In this document: piece by piece, positions 1-5,382 of the stretch
How the letters are laid out: each line of letters starts with the position of its first letter
Numbering within the stretch: the first letter of the stretch is position 1
Source: Candidatus Bipolaricaulota bacterium
Lineage (GTDB): Bacteria; Bipolaricaulota; Bipolaricaulia; Bipolaricaulales; Bipolaricaulaceae
DNA: 5,618 bases
Reading direction: 5' to 3'
NCBI GenBank assembly: GCA_015661965.1
Contig: DQVA01000155.1
Coordinates: 1 to 5,618 of the forward strand
Notes under the pieces: model-generated
Database searches by the model: none
What the model was told of the DNA's origin: nothing
What the model saw: only the letters and a program-made list of their open reading frames with translations
Program-made: the position numbers and the translations under genes

Positions 1-483
1 CCCGTCCGGGAGCACCATGGTGCCCAGAAGCTGCCGCTCCGCCAGGATCCGGGCCCGGAACTTGGCCACGTCCTCCTCCGTCTCCGGCGGATGGGGGAGC
101 ACCGGCCCCACCACCAGGGCTACGTCGGTGCCCTGCACCACATCCATATTCGCCGGGGAGACCACGTCCTCCAGGTAGCCTGAATCCTCCAAGCCCTCGA
201 GTTCCGCGGTGAGGGAATAGAGCTTCTTGATGGAGGACAACTTGAACAGGGTGTCGCCCTCCGGGGCGGCTAGGGCCACCATGACCACGGACTGGGAGCC
301 GAAGGTGTCCTTGGTCACCCGGAACTGCTCCACCACCGGATCGTCGTGGGGGAGCATCTTCTCCATGTCGGTGAGGAAGGTGATGCGGGGGGCGAACAGG
401 GCGAAAAACAGGGTGATGAGCAAAAGCCCGCCCAGCACCAATTTGGGGTGGGCCACGATCCCGGTAGCGATACGCCGTGTCAT
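1..483 (-). CDS. RND superfamily (MMPL/COG1033-type) exporter, N-terminal part
   Basis: The frame is open from ATG at 483 to the window edge, giving 161 residues; the rest lies outside. A short basic N-terminus (MTRRIATGIVAHPK) leads into one hydrophobic segment at about residues 15-31. An extracytoplasmic stretch follows with the pattern LPHDDPVVEQF...FGSQS at about 44-65. This arrangement (first helix, then a 'D.P....F...FG' stretch opening the first large periplasmic loop) is typical of MMPL-type RND exporters, which usually have 700-900 residues and 12 helices. The family moves lipids, hydrophobic compounds or drugs out of the cytoplasmic membrane using the proton gradient; the substrate here cannot be read. 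The ATG overlaps the TGA of the upstream exported-protein gene by 4 nt (ATGA), and a GGAAGG lies 9 nt before the start, so translation is probably coupled. It is likely controlled by the TetR regulator two genes upstream. The family call is fairly sure although the proton-relay helices are not in view. Confidence 0.8.
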   Translation of the reverse strand, partial: MTRRIATGIVAHPKLVLGGLLLITLFFALFAPRITFLTDMEKMLPHDDPVVEQFRVTKDTFGSQSVVMVALAAPEGDTLFKLSSIKKLYSLTAELEGLEDSGYLEDVVSPANMDVVQGTDVALVVGPVLPHPPETEEDVAKFRARILAERQLLGTMVLPDG

Positions 484-935
484 CCTTCGATTCCTTCCAG
501 GATCCCCACTTTCAAGAAGTAAGCCGACCACAGGGCCGGGTACAGGTCCGCCCCTGGGTCCACCGGACGGCGCTTCCCCTGGAACACCCGCTGGATGGCC
601 TCTTCCAGCCCTTGCAGGGCCGCCCGGAGTTCGAGGGGCAGCTTCCCCGGCAGGGTGGGGGTGCACACCCATACCCATTCCCCTCGCTCCGGCACGATAA
701 CCACGAACTGGAACGGCCCCCGGGGGTGGGGGCCCCGCGGCGGCTCGGTGACGGCGGCGAGCTGGAAGTCGCCCGTGGCCAGCAGGGCCCGGGCCAGCAC
801 CTCCAGCTGCATGGACTCCAGCACCGTTTGGGTCCGATCCACGATCAACACCTTGACGGCCGGCCCCGCCGCCCAGACGGTACCGGCGATGAGGGCGATC
901 CCGACAAGCGATACCCAAAACCTCCGCATCCGCAC
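480..935 (-). CDS. Small exported protein of unknown function
   Basis: This encodes 151 residues from a GTG start. The N-terminus is basic (MRMRRFW), then hydrophobic (VSLVGIALIAGTV), ending in VWAAG at about residues 20-24. That is a credible Sec signal peptide with cleavage near WA-AG, so the mature protein of about 128 residues should be periplasmic or extracellular. There is no lipobox cysteine. The mature part starts with an alternating hydrophobic strand (VKVLIVD) and a helix (SMQLEVLARALLATG). A second strand follows (FQFVVIVPERGEWVWV), then a helix at about 105-120. This is a mixed alpha/beta pattern I do not recognise. GTG at 935 is preferred over the in-frame ATG at 929 because AAGGAGG (941-947) is 5 nt from GTG but 11 nt from ATG. 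The start is one base after the tetR stop, and the stop overlaps the exporter ATG. It may be an accessory or periplasmic partner of the exporter; that is inference from position only. Confidence 0.8.
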   Translation of the reverse strand: MRMRRFWVSLVGIALIAGTVWAAGPAVKVLIVDRTQTVLESMQLEVLARALLATGDFQLAAVTEPPRGPHPRGPFQFVVIVPERGEWVWVCTPTLPGKLPLELRAALQGLEEAIQRVFQGKRRPVDPGADLYPALWSAYFLKVGILEGIEG

Positions 936-936
936 A

Positions 937-1533
937 TCAGCCTCCTTCCCTCTTCGTCAGCCAGCGGGACAGAAGCCGGGTGAGCTCCTCCGCCCCGTGT
1001 CTCACCAACTCCGCGGCCTTCTCGTCCCCCTCCAGGGCCCGCTGGGTGACCGCTTCCACCATGCCGATGATGGAGTAGGCGGCCACGATGGAGTGGCAAG
1101 GCACGATGTCGCCGGCGGCGATGCCCTCGTCAATGAGGTCGGCCAGGTAGTCCGCGATCTCCTCGTAAAGGGAGGGGAGTCGCTGCCAGAGGCGGGCGGA
1201 GGGGGACCGCCATTCCCGGTGCAGGAGCCGCACCGTGTTTTGGCTCTCCCGCAGGCGAGCGAAGTGCATCTCGACGATGCGCCGGATCTGCTCGGGCACG
1301 GACAGGCCTTCCCTCCGGAGGGACTCCAGGAACCGGCGGCGGTAGCCGATCTCCCGGCGCACGATGGCGAGGAGGATGTCATCCTTGCCCTTGAAGTAGT
1401 GGTAGATGGCGCCGATGGAGACGCCGGCGGTGCGGGCGATCTGGCGCATGCCGGTGGCGTGGAAGCCGCGTTTGGCGAAGAGTTTCTCCGCCGCGGTCAC
1501 GATCTTTTCCTCTAGGTCGAGTTTCCGTCCCAT
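937..1533 (-). CDS. TetR/AcrR-family transcriptional regulator
   Basis: This encodes 198 residues, the usual length for TetR regulators. The N-terminal DNA-binding domain is clear: helix 1 is LEEKIVTAAEKLFAKRGF (residues 7-24). The helix-turn-helix is at about 28-47 (GMRQIARTAGV...IYHYF), with the family's characteristic 'G.IYHYF.GKDDIL' at its end. The C-terminal part (about 55-190) is all-helical and variable, as expected of the ligand-binding and dimerisation domain, so the ligand cannot be named. It is the first gene of a unit with a small exported protein and an RND-type exporter, a common layout for local repressors of efflux or lipid-export genes. A perfect 22-bp palindrome directly before the start codon is the likely operator, implying autorepression of the whole unit. 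No ribosome-binding site precedes the ATG, so the message may be translated from a very short leader. No better start exists downstream without losing helix 1. Confidence 0.93.
   Translation of the reverse strand: MGRKLDLEEKIVTAAEKLFAKRGFHATGMRQIARTAGVSIGAIYHYFKGKDDILLAIVRREIGYRRRFLESLRREGLSVPEQIRRIVEMHFARLRESQNTVRLLHREWRSPSARLWQRLPSLYEEIADYLADLIDEGIAAGDIVPCHSIVAAYSIIGMVEAVTQRALEGDEKAAELVRHGAEELTRLLSRWLTKREGG
941..947 (-). promoter_or_regulatory. Ribosome-binding site of the exported-protein gene
   Basis: On the minus strand AAGGAGG lies within the last codons of tetR, 5 nt before GTG (935) and 11 nt before the in-frame ATG (929). The spacing favours the GTG start and shows that the gene is translated from inside the tetR reading frame's end. 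Confidence 0.65.
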
Positions 1534-1535
1534 AG

Positions 1536-1557
1536 TTAGAACGAACGTTCGTTCTAA
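1536..1557. promoter_or_regulatory. Perfect 22-bp palindrome, probable TetR operator
   Basis: The half-site TTAGAACGAAC is followed without a spacer by its exact reverse complement; symmetry ends at the next base on each side. It begins 3 nt before the tetR ATG and abuts the putative -10 element, covering the expected transcription start and almost the whole leader. TetR dimers typically bind palindromes of this size, often close to their own start. A bound dimer here would block transcription of tetR, the exported protein and the exporter. I saw no second copy elsewhere in the window. Confidence 0.8.
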
Positions 1558-1586
1558 ATCTTACCCCATCTCCCCCCGGAACACAA
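1558..1586 (-). promoter_or_regulatory. Putative sigma70-type promoter of the tetR unit
   Basis: On the minus strand TTGTGT (1586-1581, 3 of 6 to consensus) lies 17 nt upstream of TAAGAT (1563-1558, 4 of 6). Transcription would start near 1551, inside the palindrome, leaving a leader of roughly 18 nt that lacks a ribosome-binding site. The spacing and the palindrome's location support it, but the hexamers are only moderate and the organism's sigma factor preferences are unknown. Confidence 0.4.
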
Positions 1587-1693
1587 CAAGACCACAGGCC
1601 ACCGAACACCCACCCCGAAGGCGCTAAGGACCCCAGCCACTATCGGGACATGCGAATAACCGGTAAGGGCGTGTCGGGGGCGGCCTGAGCACG

Positions 1694-1708
1694 AAAACCC
1701 CGCCGGGA
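1694..1708 (-). terminator. Weak possible terminator after the permease gene
   Basis: Six bases after the permease TAA, the minus strand reads TCCC, a GGC loop, GGGG, then TTTT. The stem is only three G-C pairs plus one wobble pair and the T run is four long. This is below the usual strength of an intrinsic terminator, but it is in the right place to end the serS-ABC unit. Confidence 0.25.
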
Positions 1709-1713
1709 GTCCC

Positions 1714-2883
1714 TTAGATGCGGAACAGCACCCGCTCAGATCGGTAGATGTGCACCGACAGCCACAACAGAAATGCCCCCAGGGGGACGCTGGAAAGGAA
1801 CGTCCAGCCCAGCTCCCCTGGGGTGAGGGTGCCGGACAAGGCCGCCCGAATTGCCGCCATCGCCCCCGCCACCGGCACCGCCAACGCCGCCCCCTCCGGC
1901 CGGCCGGTCCCCAACATGATCGAAACCCCCAGCAGGATAATCAGCATGTACAGGGGCAGGAGATAGACACTCGCCTCCTTCTGGGTCCGGGCGAAGCTCC
2001 CCACGATCAGCACCGCCGCCGACAGCACCACCGCCAGCGGCACCAACACCGCCAGGATCCAACCCGCCACCGCCAGGGATAGGCTCCCGGCCAAACTCGC
2101 CCCGAACAGGCGGATCCCCAGCAAAAGCCCCACCCCCGATACCAGGGTGGAGACCAGGGCCACGGTGAGGATGGCCAGGAACTTGCCGGCCACGATCTCC
2201 TCCCGCGATAGGCGACTGGAGAGCAGCGTGGCTATGGTGCCCCGCTCCTTCTCCCCGGCGGTGATCTCCGCCCCGAAACCCAGCGCCCCCGACAGGATGG
2301 ACAGCACCAGGAAGTAAGGCAGGAGCTGGGCCAAAAGCAGCCGCCCCATCACCCCATCCCCGCCCACGTCCACCACCTGGACGCTGAACGGGGGCTCGAT
2401 TTCCTCCGGCTCGATCCCCATCCCCGCCAGCCGGGCCAGCGTGAGCTCACGGAAGAACCCCTCCAGGAAGGCCCGGGCCTTGGCCACCGCCGCCTGGCCC
2501 TCCTGGCTGGCAGCGTCGTAGTACAGGGTGAGCTCGTAGCCCAGCTCGCCCCGCTCCGGGAGCCGCACCACCCGTAGCACCAGCTCCCCCCCGCCCTGCC
2601 GCAACTCCGCCAAGGCGGCTTGGAGGTCACCATAGAAGCTGGGCGCGAGCCCCGTCTGCTGTCGCAGGGCCCGCACCAGCTCAGGCGATTCCCCCTCAAT
2701 CACTACCAGCACCCGGGGCACCAGTTCCGCCAGCCGGGCCTCCTGGCGCCCGATCAAATCCCCCATGAGCCCGAACAAAAGCGGGTAGAACACCACCGGG
2801 AACACCAGCGTCATGAAGACGGTCCGCCGATCGCGGACCGCCTGCAGGAGCTCCTTGCGATACAGTAGCAGCGCTCCCTTCAC
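1714..2883 (-). CDS. ABC-2 type permease (NatB-like) of the ABC/beta-helix cassette
   Basis: This encodes 389 residues. A short cytoplasmic amphipathic start with KELLQAVRDRRT (residues 10-21) precedes helix 1 (about 22-41). A soluble, extracytoplasmic domain of about 135 residues follows (about 45-180). Then come further hydrophobic segments at about 183-205, 236-258, 266-297, 305-324, 331-349 and 359-380. After the second helix comes 'EITAGEKERGTIATLLSS...EIVAGKF' (about 206-235), the conserved cytoplasmic coupling region of NatB/ABC-2 permeases that contacts the ATPase. Length and layout match the NatB/YhaP type rather than the shorter NosY type, which lacks the large first loop. The start is GTG, overlapping the TGA of the beta-helix gene by 4 nt (GTGA), with GGAGG-like bases in the end of that gene. 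This implies coupled synthesis of the two products. It should pair with the ATPase at 4612-5382. NatAB exports sodium in Bacillus, but homologues move many substrates, so the substrate is open. Confidence 0.88.
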   Translation of the reverse strand: MKGALLLYRKELLQAVRDRRTVFMTLVFPVVFYPLLFGLMGDLIGRQEARLAELVPRVLVVIEGESPELVRALRQQTGLAPSFYGDLQAALAELRQGGGELVLRVVRLPERGELGYELTLYYDAASQEGQAAVAKARAFLEGFFRELTLARLAGMGIEPEEIEPPFSVQVVDVGGDGVMGRLLLAQLLPYFLVLSILSGALGFGAEITAGEKERGTIATLLSSRLSREEIVAGKFLAILTVALVSTLVSGVGLLLGIRLFGASLAGSLSLAVAGWILAVLVPLAVVLSAAVLIVGSFARTQKEASVYLLPLYMLIILLGVSIMLGTGRPEGAALAVPVAGAMAAIRAALSGTLTPGELGWTFLSSVPLGAFLLWLSVHIYRSERVLFRI

Positions 2884-4559
2884 TCGCCCTCCTCCACCTC
2901 CACGCTGAAGTGCCAGCGGGCGTACTTATCCCCGGTCTGGACGTTGTCCTCGTACACCAAGATCTCCAGATCGTAGGTGCCTAGGGTCCAGGGCAGGGTG
3001 AGGGAGATGATGCCCTCCCCCACGTCGGGTTGGGCGGCGTCCAGTTCGGTGGCCCGCAGGGCCAACGTCAGCTCGGTGGCGGGCCCGGAGTAGAGCACCA
3101 GCGGGAGGGAGGCCGTCTGCACCTCCCCCCCGGTCCCGTTAAGCCGGAAGCTGAGTTCCCAATCGGAGCCCACCCCATGGTTTTCCAGCAGTTCCACCTG
3201 GGTGAGGGTGACCCGGAAGGTCACCAGCGGCTCAGCGATCTGGCCTTGGGTCTGCTGCTCGGGCTCACCCGGCGCCGGGGCTGGGGGCTGGGGCCGCTCC
3301 GGCGCCGTCTCCTCAAAAGGGCTCTCACCACCTTCCTCGGCGGCCGCCTCGGTGGTGGGGGCGGAGTTGTCGATCCAGATCACCACCGACTGCACCGCCT
3401 CCCGGTTGCCGTACAGGTCGATGGCGTAGTACTCCACTTTGTGCGGCCCCTCCGGCCCCGGGATGGTGAACGCACCGGCATAGCCCCGCCACTCCCCCTC
3501 GTCGATGCGGAAGAAGATGTTGGCCGCCCCGGATTCGTCCTCGGACACCAGCTCAAACGGGGTGCGGGAGGTGGCCCACAGGCGGCCGTCGTCCGCGTAG
3601 TAATGGGGATCGCCGGCCAGGATGCGGGTCACCGGCGGGTGGATGTCCAGGTACAAGGTGAGTACCCGCTGGGGCTCGCGGTTTCCCAGCTTGTCCACCG
3701 CGTAGTACTCCATGCGCACCACCGCTGCATCCGGCAAGGCGAAGGGAGCGGTGTAGACCTGCCACTCCCCTCCATCCAGGCGGTAGTAGATCTTGTCCAC
3801 CCCTACCCCCACGTCGGTGGCGGTGAGTCGGACCAGGCTCCCGGCGGCCAGCGCCACGATGCCCCGCTCCCCCACGGCGGACAGGTCCACCGTGCGCAGG
3901 GGGGCCGCCTCCGGCGGCAGCTCCACCGGCGGAGACATGAGGGGATAAGAGTCCGGCACCACCTCGTAGCGGGAGTCGCCGATCCCGTCCCCGTCGAAGT
4001 CCTGCCCCCGGTAATCGGACCAGTAGTTCCCTTGCCCTTGGTAATGCCACCGGTTATTGCGGCCCTCATCGCTGGCGGGCAGGCCACAGGAGATGATGGA
4101 GTTGCCGTAGATCTGGTTCCCATCTGAGCCGGTGCTGATCACGATCCCCCGGTCGCAGTAGCCGATGGCGTTGCCGGTGACGGTGACGTTGCTGGAAGAG
4201 AGGAGATGGATGCCTACCTTCCCCCCGTACACGCTGCAGCCCTCGATGCGGCCGTTCTCCACCGCCGACAGGAAAATCCCGGCCCGTTCCTGCGGATAAC
4301 GGACCACGCAGTTGCGGATCACGAAATAAGCGGTGGTGTGGTCGATGTAGATGCCGTAGTCGTAGCTGAGGGTGTCGATCACCCAGCCCTCGATGATGTA
4401 CGGGTCATCGGCGGTGCCCGAACCCCTGATGACCCCGTTCTCCCAGGTGAAATCCTCGTCGCCGAAGATGTATATGGGATCGTGGGGGGCCCAGCCCTGG
4501 GCCAACGCCAATGCCGTTCCCAGGCTCAACACAAACAACAGGATCCATTTCCTTGCCAT
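2880..4559 (-). CDS. Secreted NosD-like beta-helix protein with two OmpL47-type repeats
   Basis: This encodes 559 residues from the ATG at 4559, chosen because AAAGGAGG lies 5 nt before it and MARKWILLFVLSLGTALALA is a clean signal peptide (cleavage near ALA-QG). The frame stays open to 4709, but that extension overlaps the ATPase gene and lacks a signal. Residues 40-160 show short beta-helix rungs (GIYIDHTTAYFVIRNCVV, GIFLSAVENGRIEGCSV, GIHLLSSSNVTVTGN, GIVISTGSDGNQIYGN). The NosD-family closing motif follows: NYWSDY (178-183), the acidic DFDGDGIGD (187-195), which could bind calcium, and DSYPLM (203-208). Two related repeats follow at about 245-310 and 335-400. Each has YYRLDGGEW/FFRIDEGEW, then EYYAVDKLGNRE/EYYAIDLYGNRE and a closing I.PP/NSAP, as in OmpL47-type domains. 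A Pro/Glu-rich linker (about 402-440) leads to a beta-rich C-terminal domain (443-559) that I do not recognise. There is no anchor or sorting signal. It sits between its putative ABC ATPase and permease, as a likely extracytoplasmic partner of both. Confidence 0.88.
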   Translation of the reverse strand: MARKWILLFVLSLGTALALAQGWAPHDPIYIFGDEDFTWENGVIRGSGTADDPYIIEGWVIDTLSYDYGIYIDHTTAYFVIRNCVVRYPQERAGIFLSAVENGRIEGCSVYGGKVGIHLLSSSNVTVTGNAIGYCDRGIVISTGSDGNQIYGNSIISCGLPASDEGRNNRWHYQGQGNYWSDYRGQDFDGDGIGDSRYEVVPDSYPLMSPPVELPPEAAPLRTVDLSAVGERGIVALAAGSLVRLTATDVGVGVDKIYYRLDGGEWQVYTAPFALPDAAVVRMEYYAVDKLGNREPQRVLTLYLDIHPPVTRILAGDPHYYADDGRLWATSRTPFELVSEDESGAANIFFRIDEGEWRGYAGAFTIPGPEGPHKVEYYAIDLYGNREAVQSVVIWIDNSAPTTEAAAEEGGESPFEETAPERPQPPAPAPGEPEQQTQGQIAEPLVTFRVTLTQVELLENHGVGSDWELSFRLNGTGGEVQTASLPLVLYSGPATELTLALRATELDAAQPDVGEGIISLTLPWTLGTYDLEILVYEDNVQTGDKYARWHFSVEVEEGE

Positions 4560-4564
4560 ACGCC

Positions 4565-4572
4565 CCTCCTTT
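4565..4572 (-). promoter_or_regulatory. Strong ribosome-binding site fixing the beta-helix gene start
   Basis: AAAGGAGG on the minus strand is 5 nt before the ATG at 4559. It decides the start in favour of the protein with a signal peptide and against the 50-residue upstream extension. Confidence 0.85.
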
Positions 4573-4583
4573 CGAATCTCTCC

Positions 4584-4601
4584 CGGGATGGTAACATCCC
4601 G
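4584..4601. other. Perfect 7-bp hairpin between the ATPase and beta-helix genes
   Basis: CGGGATG and CATCCCG are exact inverted copies separated by four bases, midway in the 52-nt gap after the ATPase stop. No T run follows on either strand, so it is not an ordinary intrinsic terminator. It ends 11 nt before the AAAGGAGG ribosome-binding site. In RNA it could act as a processing or stability element that sets ATPase and beta-helix protein at different levels. That role is inference. Confidence 0.5.
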
Positions 4602-4611
4602 CCCCGGCCCC

Positions 4612-5382
4612 TCAGGGGACACCGTTCGCCCCGCCAGGGGACAGGCCCGCCGCCTGTAAGGTGCGGAAAAACACCTGTTCGAAGTCCACGCCGCCCACCC
4701 GGGCGGCAAGCTCTTCCGGGGTCCCCTGGGCCCACACCTTCCCCCGCCAGATGATCCCCACCCGATCGCACAGCTTGGCCGCCAAATGCATGTTGTGCGT
4801 GGAGAGGAGAATGGTGTGCCCTTCCCCCTTGAGCCGGAGGATGAGCTCGCTCACCGTCTTGGCCACGAACACATCCAGACCGAAGGTGGGCTCATCCAAG
4901 ATCAGCACCGGGGGATCGTGGATCAGGCATCTCCCCAGGGACAGCTTCTGGCGTTCCCCGGTGGACAGGGTGCCCACCTTCCTGTCCTTGAGCTCCGTGA
5001 GGCCCAGCAGCTCCAAGGTCGCCACTGCCCGGGCCTCCGCCTCCTCCCGGGGAAGGCCGAAGATGCGGGCGAAGAAGAGGAGCGTCTCCCAGGGGGTGAG
5101 CCGCTCGTAGAGGCCGGTCTCGGTGGCGTGGAAGCCGATCCGGGCCCGCACTTCCTGGGGGGCCTCCACCACATCGTGCCCCAGGATTTGGGCGCGGCCG
5201 GAGGTGGGGGTGAGCAGGGTGGCCAGGATGCGCAGGGTGGTTGTCTTCCCGGCCCCGTTGGGCCCCAACAGGCCGTAGATCTCCCCGGAGGCCACCTGAA
5301 ACGATATCCCATCCACCGCTCGCACCTCCCCTTTGCGGGTGCGGAACGTCTTAACCAGGTCTTGGGCGAGGATGGCGGTCAT
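4612..5382 (-). CDS. ABC transporter ATP-binding protein (NatA/ABC-2 export type)
   Basis: This encodes 256 residues, a single nucleotide-binding domain that would drive the permease at 1714-2883 from the cytoplasmic side. Walker A is GPNGAGKTT (40-48), and Walker B is VLILDEPTFGLD (159-170) with the catalytic Glu164. The switch histidine is in STHNM (194-198, His196). The signature is LSTGERQKLS (139-148), a variant of LSGGQ with Thr and Glu. The usual Q-loop glutamine is not evident: the segment is IGFHATETGLYERLTPWE (82-99), and the '(D/E)TGLYERLT' form is typical of the NatA sodium-export group, so this looks like a subfamily trait rather than damage. The ATG overlaps the serS TGA by 4 nt (ATGA), with only a weak GGTGG before it, so synthesis probably depends on ribosomes finishing serS. 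NosF, CcmA and drug-export ATPases share this fold, so the substrate cannot be taken from this gene alone. Confidence 0.94.
   Translation of the reverse strand: MTAILAQDLVKTFRTRKGEVRAVDGISFQVASGEIYGLLGPNGAGKTTTLRILATLLTPTSGRAQILGHDVVEAPQEVRARIGFHATETGLYERLTPWETLLFFARIFGLPREEAEARAVATLELLGLTELKDRKVGTLSTGERQKLSLGRCLIHDPPVLILDEPTFGLDVFVAKTVSELILRLKGEGHTILLSTHNMHLAAKLCDRVGIIWRGKVWAQGTPEELAARVGGVDFEQVFFRTLQAAGLSPGGANGVP

Noticed and set aside
595..1515. Long plus-strand open frame (306 codons) across the exported-protein and tetR genes
   Set aside because: It lies antisense to two well-supported genes, its product is low-complexity Pro/Gly/Arg/Ala sequence without a recognisable domain, and no ribosome-binding site is evident. 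Long antisense frames are expected at this G+C.
3030..4127. Plus-strand open frame of 365 codons opposite the beta-helix gene
   Set aside because: The translation is rich in G, H, R, V and Q with no domain, while the opposite strand has a signal peptide, repeats and the NosD motif. It is a shadow of that gene.
4607..4617. CCCC-TGA-GGGG small hairpin around the ATPase stop codon
   Set aside because: Only 4 bp with a 3-base loop and no T run; this is expected by chance in such GC-rich sequence.
4560..4709. 50-residue N-terminal extension of the beta-helix protein
   Set aside because: It overlaps the end of the ATPase gene, has no ribosome-binding site of quality, and would bury the signal peptide. 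The ATG at 4559 has AAAGGAGG at ideal spacing.
2880..5382. Calling the three-gene cassette nosD, nosF and nosY
   Set aside because: The ATPase and permease resemble the NatA/NatB type, the permease has a large extracytoplasmic loop, and no other Nos gene is present. Only the plan is similar, so Nos symbols would mislead.
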